From Dehalococcoidia bacterium (GTDB taxonomy: Bacteria > Chloroflexota > Dehalococcoidia > GIF9 > AB-539-J10): 52,479 bases of DNA. Position 1 is the first letter of the stretch, and each line of letters starts with the position of its first letter. The stretch spans positions 1-52,479 of the forward strand of contig JAFGFT010000071.1 in assembly GCA_016930935.1 (NCBI GenBank), given 5' to 3'. The position numbers and the translations under genes were made by a program. Below are positions 41,355-49,764 of this stretch, piece after piece. The notes beneath the pieces were generated by a model. It had not been told where the DNA came from and searched no databases. It worked only from the letters and a program-made list of their open reading frames with translations.

Positions 41355-43529
41355 TTATCCATGCCAGACGTATGTGTAGACGTACTCGACGCTTCCCGCC
41401 GGTGTGCCGCATCGGACCTTGATTGCCATCGGGCCTATTCCGTCGAAGCCCTCGTACATGTAGACCTCAGCGACGGTCGAATCGTCTTGTGAATTCGTGA
41501 CGTTGTCGAGCGAATGATTGATGTGTCCAAAGTTAGTCGAGTATGTGCCGTCGGTGATGAGCAAATACGTGTCGAGGGTACCCCAGTCGACGTTCTGGTC
41601 GAAAACGACGGTACTCGTGCAGCGCATATCCAGATACACTGGCTCGTCCGGGGGAATACAGGACGGTGGTGGTGTCCACGTCCCTGACGTCGTGTGGTGT
41701 GCGAAGATGTCGTCTGCGGAGCCCGACGGGTCAGTGTCATACACGAAGAAATCTCCGTAGCCGGAGAAGGAGCCTGTGTCGCTTGCCTGAAATGCGAGGT
41801 TCTGGAAGTAGGCATTGGATGGCATTTCGTAGTAGTTCTCAGTGGTAACGGAATCCAACACCCACCCGTAGCACTCCGATTCCCCGTACTGCACGTTGAA
41901 GTACTGGAAGTCCACGTATTTCCACTTCCTGGCCTGAGGGTTATTGTTCGCGTCGCCCCAGACAGCGACACCGATGAGATTGTTGCCTTCGTCCAGCTCG
42001 TACTTCCAGTCGGCATCACGATCAATCTTGGTGCCGTTTCTGTAGATATCCCAGACAACAGGGAACGCTGCGTTGACCTCGATTTCTATCTTCTTGTGCT
42101 GGCTCTCGTAGCCATCGAAGAGCGGTTCCTTCTTGTTCCCGTCCGTGACCACATCTATCTGGTACTGTGGGAAGCTGCCATTGCCGATGGTGCCTGCCTT
42201 CAGTTCGTTCCAGTGGGTGGAAACCTGCGCCCAATCGACCATGGATGTTTTTGCCCTGTAGCCGATGCTCTCGTAGTTCTTCGTATGGCCTGCGGCAATC
42301 TCGGCTGCATTCTCTCCCGAGTTGTAGGGCTCGAACTCTCCTTTGACCAGTTCGATTCTCCTCTCAGTGTTGCCGGGGTAGTTGGGGTCGGCTATGTAGA
42401 GGCTGTTCTTGTATACACGGTAGACGACCATGGCATGGCCGCCTCCCGCGCTGCTCGCGAGACCAACGTACTGCGGCTCCCCCGTGAGAGCGATGGCGTA
42501 CGCAAACGCCTTGTAGTGTGCGAGGTCATCCTTTCCTCGAAGTTCGATTTGGAATTGCACGCCGAAATTGTCCCAATCGATATCGTCCTGCACTACGGAC
42601 ACCAGGCGGTAGCCGTACGAGTCGTCCTGCCAGAAATCCGGTGTTGCGGGCTGCCTGCGATTGTTGTCATAGCGGCCGTGCAGGGTTAGGTCGGCGCCGT
42701 CGGGCTGCTCGCAGTAGTACCACATCGCTGTGATTGACTGTCCTGCGCAATGTCCCGTCTTGGCGATATAGGAACCGTAATTCGTGAACTGCCAGTCGTC
42801 GATGCCCGGTCTGAAGTGGGAATCGATGTCGCCCTTCAGCAGGTCGTCGAGCAGTGTGTTGTTGACTATGCTGACCAGCAGTTTGCAGAAATGTCTTGTG
42901 GCTATCGTGATGGAGTGCTCATCGATGGAGTCAAAGGGGATACCCTCAAGAGTGCCGTCGGCCTCATTGTAGTAGAACGCCATGGCAAAGTGGTCCGGCG
43001 GAATGTCCACAGGTATGCGAACGGTCATCATCTCATTCGAGTAGTCGCCACCGTTCTCGATAGTGATGAGTGGCGTGGCAGGGGTGAAGTACTTCCCGAA
43101 GGTATGCCCATCGACGGGCGCTGATGACACCGCGAATTGTCTTGAATCGGAGAACGCTCCCACCGGCACTCGAATCTCAAGGCCGTTGAGAGGGTCATCC
43201 GGTTTGTCGACCGTGACTGTTCCGCCTGATGGGCCTATGGTCCCTGTAACGAGAGGAGCCTCCGCGCCGGTGTCGATTGTGCCCGTCGGCCTGGGTGGGC
43301 GGGAGACGGTCTGTCCGCCTGATTCACTGTCGGCGACATCGTCATCGCTGTGTTCATCGATGGCGTCCTTCACCACTCCACCGACATCCCTGGCCACGTC
43401 CCCCACATCCTTCAGGACGTCTCCCGCCTCATTCAGAAGGTCGTCGGCGCTGCCACAAGAGGTGGTCGTGATCAGGAGCAGAGCGAGAAGTAGTGCCGAA
43501 GTGCCTCGATAGAGTCTCCCACGGTACAT
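41355..43529 (-). CDS. Tandem lipoprotein 1 with ZU5-like region and papain-like Cys-His-Asp signature
   Basis: 724 residues. A signal peptide ends in lipobox TTTSC (Cys25), so it is probably exported and lipid-anchored. Next come an amphipathic helix (residues 30-58), a low-complexity linker with SRPPRPTGTI, and a ZU5-like beta region (about 95-180: GPSGGTVTV, LEIRVPVGAF). The conserved core (about 235-400) has Cys261 in GHCAGQS, His365 in GGGHAMVVY and Asp381 in IADPNYPG, the order and spacing of a papain-fold (C39-like) peptidase. An Ig-like strand region follows (IEIEVNAAFPVVWDIYRNGT), then a divergent C-terminal beta domain. Function is unknown; it could be a peptidase, transamidase or inactive binder. 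Confidence 0.82.
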   Translation of the reverse strand: MYRGRLYRGTSALLLALLLITTTSCGSADDLLNEAGDVLKDVGDVARDVGGVVKDAIDEHSDDDVADSESGGQTVSRPPRPTGTIDTGAEAPLVTGTIGPSGGTVTVDKPDDPLNGLEIRVPVGAFSDSRQFAVSSAPVDGHTFGKYFTPATPLITIENGGDYSNEMMTVRIPVDIPPDHFAMAFYYNEADGTLEGIPFDSIDEHSITIATRHFCKLLVSIVNNTLLDDLLKGDIDSHFRPGIDDWQFTNYGSYIAKTGHCAGQSITAMWYYCEQPDGADLTLHGRYDNNRRQPATPDFWQDDSYGYRLVSVVQDDIDWDNFGVQFQIELRGKDDLAHYKAFAYAIALTGEPQYVGLASSAGGGHAMVVYRVYKNSLYIADPNYPGNTERRIELVKGEFEPYNSGENAAEIAAGHTKNYESIGYRAKTSMVDWAQVSTHWNELKAGTIGNGSFPQYQIDVVTDGNKKEPLFDGYESQHKKIEIEVNAAFPVVWDIYRNGTKIDRDADWKYELDEGNNLIGVAVWGDANNNPQARKWKYVDFQYFNVQYGESECYGWVLDSVTTENYYEMPSNAYFQNLAFQASDTGSFSGYGDFFVYDTDPSGSADDIFAHHTTSGTWTPPPSCIPPDEPVYLDMRCTSTVVFDQNVDWGTLDTYLLITDGTYSTNFGHINHSLDNVTNSQDDSTVAEVYMYEGFDGIGPMAIKVRCGTPAGSVEYVYTYVWHG

Positions 43530-43745
43530 CTGATGAACCTCTCCTTCTCGCAGCAGTTATGAGGTGCTACATGCGTAACATAATCCCTGCGTACAAAGAA
43601 TCAATGCGATTGTACGAGAATGTTGCCACTGCACTGATCCTGAATGCTACTGAACACAATAGTGATAAATCAGGCATTTTCGAGTGGTAGGGACGTGGTG
43701 CCTCATGTGCTGCCACTTCAGGTTGAAATCGGAGGGAGTGTACCA
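43530..43745 (-). promoter_or_regulatory. Promoter and about 200-base leader of tandem lipoprotein 1
   Basis: An extended -10 (TGGTACACT, 43737-43745) lies about 208 bases before the ATG. The early leader contains GAAGTGGCAG, shared with copy 3, and aligns with copy 2. Nothing codes in 43530-43820. A GAGAGG-type ribosome site precedes the ATG. Confidence 0.55.
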
Positions 43746-43820
43746 CAAACTGATTCAGGTGGACCTGTCCCTATCGGGGTAGCGCCGACACCGTCGACGC
43801 GACAGGTTTCGATACAGAAG

Positions 43821-43844
43821 AGGCACCGCCATATGACGGTGCCT
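43821..43844. terminator. Terminator after tandem lipoprotein 2
   Basis: AGGCACCG and CGGTGCCT form an 8-base-pair stem with an 8-base loop, 27 bases after the stop codon of copy 2. On the minus strand CTTCTGT follows. The stem is nearly identical to those after copies 1 and 3. Confidence 0.75.
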
Positions 43845-43871
43845 TTCGCATGGGTTGCGACCTGGTCGAGA

Positions 43872-46046
43872 CTAATCCTGCCAGACGTAGTAGTACTCAT
43901 AGATTGCCCTGCCAGAATCTGTTCCGACCCAGATTTGGAGGGGCGGCCAGTACTGACCTGGACTGCCCTCCCCCGGGGTGAATTCGGCCGTCATGGTGCT
44001 TTCCTGTGGGGCATCCGTCGTGAACATCTCGTGGTTGATGCGTCCGATCTCGCTGTTGTTCCAGGACAGAATCAGGTGGCTGGTCATTGTGCCCCAATCG
44101 ACTGGCTCGCTGGTCGTATAACTGCTTGAGCAGTTCATCTCGATACGCACGGTCTCGTTGGGTTCGATACAGTCAGGGAGTGCGGTCCACGAACCGGAGT
44201 GTGTAACGTCGACCAACACATCCACGAACTCGCCGCCGTCGTATTTTGACACTACCCAGCGTCCCGAGCTTGAGTACCAACCGTCGGGCGACGCTTCGAA
44301 CACAAGGTCGCTCCTGAATTCGTCGCTGTCATAAACCACGAATTCCTTCTCTACGATGGAATCGAGCACCCAGCCATGACATTCGGATTCTCCGTACTGC
44401 ACATTGAAGTACTGGAAATCGACATACTTCCACTTTCTGCCTTCTGGGTTGTTGTTAACGTCGCCGTATATAGCGACGCCAATCAGGTTGTTGCCGTCCT
44501 CAAGTTGGTATTTCCAGTTGTCATCGCGTTTGATCTTGGCGCCATTCCTGTAGATGTCCCAGACAACAGGGAACGCTGCATTGACCTCGATTTCGATCTT
44601 GTCATATTCGCTCTCGTAGCCATCGACGAGGGGCTCCTTGTTATTCTCGTCGATGACCACGTCTATCTGGTACTGCGGGAACCTGTCATCCCCGATGGTG
44701 CCTGCCTTGAATTCGCTCCAGCGCGCAGCAATCGTTGGCCAGCCGACGCTCGCGGACTTGGCGACGTAGCCGATCTGGTCGAAGCTTGTGCTGTTGCCCG
44801 CGTCTATCTCGGCTCTGTTCGCGCCCGACTCATAGGGCTCCAATTGTCCGTTCGAATACCGAATTCTTCGCTCGGTGTTGCCCGGGTAGTTGGGGTCGGA
44901 GATGTAGAGGTTGTCTTTGTGAACGCGGTAAACGACCATGGCATGACCGCCACCGGCGCTGCTGTAGACATAGATTACCTGGGGTTCTCCGGTGAGCTGG
45001 ATAGCGTAAGCGAATGCCTTGAACGCTAGTTCATCATCGGCTCCCGCCAACCCTTTGAAGAACTGGTTTTCGAATTTCAGCCACACGTCGGCAAGGTCGC
45101 CTTGCACCGCCGAGGAGAGGCGATAACCGTAGGAGTCGTCCTGCCAGAGGTCGGGTGTTGCCGGCTTCACGCCGTTCTTGTCGTAGCGGCCGTTCAGCGT
45201 GAGGTCCTTCCCATCGGGCTGCTCGCAGAAGTACCAGAGGGCGGAGAGACACTGTCCTGCGCAATGTCCGTTCTTAGCTATGTATGAACCGTTGTTCACG
45301 AACTGCCAGTCGTCGATGCCCGGCCTGAAGTGCGAATCGATGTCGCTCTTCATCAGGTCATCAAGCACGCTGCCCTTGATGATGCTGACGATGATGTCGC
45401 AGAAGTGCCGGGTGACGATGGTGATGGAGTGGTTGTCCATCCCTGTGGATGGTATGCCTTCCAGCGTTCCCGCGGACTCATCGTAATAGAACGCCATTGC
45501 GAAGTGGTCGGGCGGCACTTCCACCGGGATGGTGACCGTCATGAACTCTTCGGAGTAGTCGCCACCGTTCTCGATTCCGATGAGCGGCGTTGCCGGCGTG
45601 AAGTACTCGCCGAAGTCGTGGCCTTCAACGGGCTTTGACGACACGTCGAACTGTTTTGGGGTGGAATACGCACCGGATGGTACCTTGATTTCAAGACCAT
45701 CGAGCGGGTCGCCGGTCTTGTTCACGGTGACGGCACCGCCGGATGGTCCCAGGGTTTCTGATACGAGAGGTATCTCGGAGCCTGTCTCCAGTGTGCCGGT
45801 CGGCCTCGGAGGACGGGAAACCGTCTGGCCTCCTGATTCGTCGTTAGAGGCGCTGTCGCCGCCCTGTTCATCGATGGCGTCTTTCACGACTCCCCCGACA
45901 TCTTTGGCCACGTCTCCCACATCTTCAAGTACGTTGCCTGCCTTGTCGACGAACTCATCAACGTTGCCACACGAGGTGGTGGTGGCGATGAGAAGAAGCG
46001 TGAATGCAAGGGCTGAGATGCGGGGACAAAGTCTCTTACGCTGCAT
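43872..46046 (-). CDS. Tandem lipoprotein 2 with ZU5-like region and papain-like Cys-His-Asp signature
   Basis: 724 residues, collinear with the copies on either side. Lipobox TTTSC (Cys26), amphipathic helix VGDVAKDVGGVVKDAI, linker SRPPRPTGTL, ZU5-like strands (GPSGGAVTV, LEIKVPSGAY), then nucleophile-type Cys262 in GHCAGQC, His368 in GGGHAMVVY and Asp384 in ISDPNYPG. DIDSHFRPGIDDWQF and TLNGRYDKNGVKPATPDLWQ are almost unchanged between copies, while the last 160 residues differ strongly. The extra Cys in GQC and YFC is shared with copy 3 but the first is Ser in copy 1. Its own promoter region and terminator suggest independent transcription. Confidence 0.82.
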   Translation of the reverse strand: MQRKRLCPRISALAFTLLLIATTTSCGNVDEFVDKAGNVLEDVGDVAKDVGGVVKDAIDEQGGDSASNDESGGQTVSRPPRPTGTLETGSEIPLVSETLGPSGGAVTVNKTGDPLDGLEIKVPSGAYSTPKQFDVSSKPVEGHDFGEYFTPATPLIGIENGGDYSEEFMTVTIPVEVPPDHFAMAFYYDESAGTLEGIPSTGMDNHSITIVTRHFCDIIVSIIKGSVLDDLMKSDIDSHFRPGIDDWQFVNNGSYIAKNGHCAGQCLSALWYFCEQPDGKDLTLNGRYDKNGVKPATPDLWQDDSYGYRLSSAVQGDLADVWLKFENQFFKGLAGADDELAFKAFAYAIQLTGEPQVIYVYSSAGGGHAMVVYRVHKDNLYISDPNYPGNTERRIRYSNGQLEPYESGANRAEIDAGNSTSFDQIGYVAKSASVGWPTIAARWSEFKAGTIGDDRFPQYQIDVVIDENNKEPLVDGYESEYDKIEIEVNAAFPVVWDIYRNGAKIKRDDNWKYQLEDGNNLIGVAIYGDVNNNPEGRKWKYVDFQYFNVQYGESECHGWVLDSIVEKEFVVYDSDEFRSDLVFEASPDGWYSSSGRWVVSKYDGGEFVDVLVDVTHSGSWTALPDCIEPNETVRIEMNCSSSYTTSEPVDWGTMTSHLILSWNNSEIGRINHEMFTTDAPQESTMTAEFTPGEGSPGQYWPPLQIWVGTDSGRAIYEYYYVWQD

Positions 46047-46268
46047 TAGATGAACCTCTCTCGCTATGGAAATTGGACACTACACGGGCCCAGAGACCAT
46101 TTTCTGGCGAATCCCAAACAAATCGAGGTTATGTGGACGCTCTACCGCTGTCAAGGGGTTCAGTCAGGAAGTCCCGATGTGGAAAGCGTGGGGTCAGGCG
46201 TCTGGAGTTGCTCGTTCGTTCTGGCATTTGCCGCCACTGTAGCTCCAAATCGAAGCGTGCGCATAGCA
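46047..46268 (-). promoter_or_regulatory. Leader of tandem lipoprotein 2
   Basis: The block at about 46231-46268 aligns with the promoter regions of copies 1 and 3 (shared GCCACT and AAATCG on the plus strand). The -10 position reads TGCTATGCG, a weaker extended -10. The leader would be about 214 bases, the same as in the other copies. There is no coding sequence in 46047-46321. Confidence 0.45.
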
Positions 46269-46321
46269 ACGTGTGGCCGGAGAGCCTTGTTGCCATGACT
46301 TGACGGACACGAACGCAGAAG

Positions 46322-46345
46322 AGGCACCGCAGAACCGCGGTGCCT
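46322..46345. terminator. Terminator after tandem lipoprotein 3
   Basis: AGGCACCGC and GCGGTGCCT form a perfect 9-base-pair stem around AGAACC, 26 bases after the stop codon of copy 3. It repeats the stem found after copies 1 and 2. Confidence 0.8.
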
Positions 46346-46371
46346 TTCGCATGGTGACGGGATGGTGAGGG

Positions 46372-48534
46372 CTAGTCCTGCCAGACGTAGGTGTAGACGT
46401 ACGTTGCCCATCCCGCTTCTGAGCTACAGTTGGCGTACAGTTCAAAGGATTGGCCCGGCCATCCGTCGTACGGACACTGCCACTCGATGGTCATCGAGTC
46501 ATCCACGGTCGGCTCGGCGCTGTTCGCAAGCTGACTGATAGTATCAATCTCGCCCTCCGGACTGCCCGCAGTCAGGTGGTTGGAGATGGAGCACCACTCA
46601 ATGGGGCGGCTCAGGGTCAGACTGGATGAGCAACTGAGAGTGAATTCAGCCGTTTCCCCCGGTCTCAGGCAGTCCGGGAATACCCATGAACCCGAAACCG
46701 AGTAGTCTGCCATGATGTCTCCCTCGCTAGTCGGAAGAATCTTGGTCCCTGAGCCGCTGTATGACCCGTCGGCTGTCGCTGTGAAGTCAAGGTTCAGGTC
46801 ATATTCATCGACATCTCTAGCGGAGCACACCTTTTCTTCGATAGAATCGAGCACCCACCCATGACACTCTGACGCTCCGTACTGCACGTTGAGGTACTGA
46901 AAATCGATGTAGCAGTAGTCTCGATTCTGCGGGTTGTTGTTCACATCGCCCCATATGTCGATGCCGATGAGATTATTGCCTTCTTCAAGTTCATACCTGC
47001 CGTTGGAGTCCGGGGTTATCCTGGTGCCGTTGCGATACACTTTCGTTCCTATGGTCGCATCGGATTTGACTAGAATCCTGATCTTCTGCTCTTTGCTCTT
47101 GTAGCCGTCAGTGAGTGCCTTCTCGTTGCCCTCATGGTCGACAATCACTACCTGGTACTGCGGAAACCTGTCATTGCCGGCGGTACCCGCCTTGAACTCG
47201 TTCCATCGCGCAGCAATTGTCTTCCAGTCGACGGTTGCAGACTTCGCACAGTACTGAATCGTCTCGTAGGCTTTGCCGTTTCCCGCCTCTATCTCCGCGG
47301 CGTTCGCACCGGAGTTGTAGGGCTTGAAGTTACCGTTTGAGTACTCGATTCTGCGGTCGGTATTGCCGGGGTAGTTGGGGTCCGCGATGTAGAGGCTGTT
47401 GTTGTGCACGCGGTAGCAGATCATGTCGTGTCCGCCGCCTGCATTGGAGAAGATACCGACCTCCTGTGGCTCTCCGGTCAGATAGATGGAGTAGGCGAAT
47501 GCCTTGTACGCCATCTCGTCATCCACTCCCGCCAGGTTCGTCATGAACTTGTTCTGAAAGCTGCTCCAGTTGATGTCCTTCTGGACGGTCGAGGCAAGCC
47601 GATAGCTGTATGAGTCATCCTGCCACAAGTCCGGGGTTGCCGGCTTCACGCCGTTCTTGTCGTAGCGTCCGTTTAGGGTGAGGTCCTGTCCATCGGGCTG
47701 CTCACAGAAGTACCAGAGTTCGGTGAGACACTGGCCCGCGCAATGTCCACCTTTGGCGATGTAGGAGCCGTAGTTGGTGAACTGCCAGTCGTCGATGCCC
47801 GGCCGGAAATGTGAATCGATATCGCTCTTCATCAGGTCATCCAGCAAGGTATTATTGATGATGCTGACGATGATGTCGGTGAAGTGTCTTGTGACGATGG
47901 TGATTGAGTGGTCATCGAGAGCGCCGGTCGGTATTCCTTCAAGTGTACCGGCAGCGTCATCGTAGTAGAAGGCCATTGCGAAATGGTCGGGCGGTACTTC
48001 CACCGGAATGGTGACGGTCATGAACTCCTCGGAGTAGGCGCCACCGTTCTCAATGCTGATGAGCGGCGTTGCAGGCGTGAAGTACGCGCCGAAGTCGTGG
48101 CTTTCAATAGGCGCCGACGACACCTGAAATGGCTTCGGGTCGGCGTACGCACCGGATGGCACCTGTATCTCAAGTCCATCGAGGGGGTCGCCCTGACTGG
48201 TCACAGTGACGGTTCCGCCTGACGAACCGATAGTTGCTGATGTGAGTGATGTGCGGTCTCCTGTGGAGATGGTGCCGGTGGGCCTGGGGGGACGTGAGAC
48301 GGTCTGGCTGCCTGAAGACTCCGGTGTACCGTGTTCGGCGATGGCGCCCTTCACCATGTCTGTGACGTCTCCGATGATGTCGGTGACATCTCCGACGATG
48401 TCTCCCGCTTCTTCCGGGACGTGACCCTTAGCCCCCTTGAACTCATCGACACCGCCACACGACGTGGTGGTCACGACGAGAAACAGGGCAATCAGGAGTG
48501 CGGATGTGCGCTGGAAAGTCTTTCTGTAGTGCAT
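46372..48534 (-). CDS. Tandem lipoprotein 3 with ZU5-like region and papain-like Cys-His-Asp signature
   Basis: 720 residues. Lipobox TTTSC (Cys26), then a repetitive amphipathic stretch (IVGDVTDIIGDVTDMVKGAI), linker SRPPRPTGTI, ZU5-like strands (GSSGGTVTV, LEIQVPSGAY), Cys265 in GHCAGQC, His369 in GGGHDMICY and Asp385 in IADPNYPG. The candidate catalytic trio is thus kept in all three copies. The Ig-like part (QKIRILVKSDATIGTKVYRN) and the C-terminal domain have diverged most. It is the first copy in the direction of transcription and carries the clearest promoter of the set. Confidence 0.82.
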   Translation of the reverse strand: MHYRKTFQRTSALLIALFLVVTTTSCGGVDEFKGAKGHVPEEAGDIVGDVTDIIGDVTDMVKGAIAEHGTPESSGSQTVSRPPRPTGTISTGDRTSLTSATIGSSGGTVTVTSQGDPLDGLEIQVPSGAYADPKPFQVSSAPIESHDFGAYFTPATPLISIENGGAYSEEFMTVTIPVEVPPDHFAMAFYYDDAAGTLEGIPTGALDDHSITIVTRHFTDIIVSIINNTLLDDLMKSDIDSHFRPGIDDWQFTNYGSYIAKGGHCAGQCLTELWYFCEQPDGQDLTLNGRYDKNGVKPATPDLWQDDSYSYRLASTVQKDINWSSFQNKFMTNLAGVDDEMAYKAFAYSIYLTGEPQEVGIFSNAGGGHDMICYRVHNNSLYIADPNYPGNTDRRIEYSNGNFKPYNSGANAAEIEAGNGKAYETIQYCAKSATVDWKTIAARWNEFKAGTAGNDRFPQYQVVIVDHEGNEKALTDGYKSKEQKIRILVKSDATIGTKVYRNGTRITPDSNGRYELEEGNNLIGIDIWGDVNNNPQNRDYCYIDFQYLNVQYGASECHGWVLDSIEEKVCSARDVDEYDLNLDFTATADGSYSGSGTKILPTSEGDIMADYSVSGSWVFPDCLRPGETAEFTLSCSSSLTLSRPIEWCSISNHLTAGSPEGEIDTISQLANSAEPTVDDSMTIEWQCPYDGWPGQSFELYANCSSEAGWATYVYTYVWQD

Positions 48535-48756
48535 CTGGTGCTTTTCTCCCTGTTTGCCTTTGTGGTCCGCTGCATCGGGGAGGGAGCAGCGAAATGGTGA
48601 AACTCAAGTGGATTCGAGGCTCGACGGAACAGAAGCGCTGACACAACTTCGGCCACGGGATGAATGAGACACTACGGCATGCCGGACGTATCGACGAATG
48701 TGCTCTTCGCACCTCAAGTCCTGCCACTTCGACTTGAGATTTGCGCGAGTATACCA
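48535..48756 (-). promoter_or_regulatory. Promoter, inverted repeat and leader of tandem lipoprotein 3
   Basis: An extended -10 (TGGTATACT, 48748-48756) lies about 213 bases before the ATG. Ten bases after it, CTCAAGTC (48731-48738) and GACTTGAG (48713-48720) form a perfect 8-base dyad around GAAGTGGCAG. The dyad is eroded in copy 1 but its centre is kept. The rest of 48535-48947 contains no gene. Confidence 0.6.
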
Positions 48757-48947
48757 TACGAGGAATGCGATTGACCTGTGAGGCAAGCGCGTGCGAGAAC
48801 TCGTGGCTCAGGTGTAATACTGTGCAATTCCGGGTGTTATCATTGTCGCGGGCGCTTCTCTGGAGTTCAGCAACGTGAGGGGTGCCCGTCATTCCACGGT
48901 GCCAATGAGCAGCCGTGTCTTGACTGACCTATCAGGGGAAACGCGTC

Positions 48948-49724
48948 ATGGACAGAGAGAACCGCATCAAATGGGAACTGGCAAGAGACAATGTTGTGTG
49001 CGGGTGCATGATTGCGGAGGTGCGGACTCCCGCCATCAGTATGATTCTGGAGAGTGCCGGTCTTGATTTCTTCATCATTGACATGGAACACGGGTCGTTC
49101 AGCCATGAAACCGCCAGCGATATCATAGTGTCCTGTCGTGGATTGAACATCGTTCCCTTCGTTCGGGTACCTGGCATCCACAGGGAATCATTTCAGAAGC
49201 CGCTTGATGCCGGCGCGATGGGCCTGCTTGTACCGTGTATCGAGACTGCGGAGCAGGTCGAGAAGGCCAGAGACCTCATCTGCTATGCCCCTGCGGGTTC
49301 ACGTGGGCTTTCGTTGCGTCGTGCGCATAGCGGGTTTGGCAGGCCCGATCCTGTGGTGTTCACGTCGTTGGCCAACAGCAGAGTAATGTTGATGGTGCAG
49401 ATTGAAACGAAGCGTGGTGTAGAGAATATCGACGCTGTCAGTGACGTTGAAGGCATTGACGTGCTCTTCGTTGGCCCGTCAGACCTCGCTCACTCGTACG
49501 GAAACGATGCCGCACGGACTGAACAGGCCATTGAGCGCGTGGTGCAGGTGGGCAAAGCAAAGAACATTGTCACAGGCATTCATCATAGCAATGTGCCGTA
49601 TATCGCAGGGCTCATTGACAAGGGCATGCGCTTCATTTCCGTCAATACGGAAGTGGGCGCCATCATCAGCACGTTTACGAACATGACGTCCGCTATCAGG
49701 TCCGGCACTACGACCGGCAAATGA
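48948..49724 (+). CDS. HpcH/HpaI family class II aldolase
   Basis: 258 residues. The TIM-barrel aldolase motifs are present: DFFIIDMEHGSF (catalytic His48), FVRVPG (Arg73, pyruvate binding), VQIETKRGV (metal ligand Glu153) and VGPSDLAHSYG (metal ligand Asp179). These enzymes split 4-hydroxy-2-oxo acids into pyruvate and an aldehyde, for example in sugar-acid or aromatic breakdown. AGGGG precedes the ATG. A carbohydrate kinase gene starts 40 bases after it, so the pair probably handles a sugar-derived compound. Confidence 0.92.
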   Translation: MDRENRIKWELARDNVVCGCMIAEVRTPAISMILESAGLDFFIIDMEHGSFSHETASDIIVSCRGLNIVPFVRVPGIHRESFQKPLDAGAMGLLVPCIETAEQVEKARDLICYAPAGSRGLSLRRAHSGFGRPDPVVFTSLANSRVMLMVQIETKRGVENIDAVSDVEGIDVLFVGPSDLAHSYGNDAARTEQAIERVVQVGKAKNIVTGIHHSNVPYIAGLIDKGMRFISVNTEVGAIISTFTNMTSAIRSGTTTGK

Positions 49725-49764
49725 CCGGTTGGAAGCAGGATAGAGACCCTGTGAGGGCAACATC

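Noticed and set aside
41694-42689. 331-codon plus-strand frame opposite tandem lipoprotein 1
   Set aside because: The same kind of shadow recurs opposite the other copies because the copies are paralogous.
41303-46345. Three related hairpins considered as a CRISPR-like or REP array
   Set aside because: They are spaced by 2.5 kb, each lies just after a lipoprotein gene stop, and they act as terminators; no spacer structure exists.
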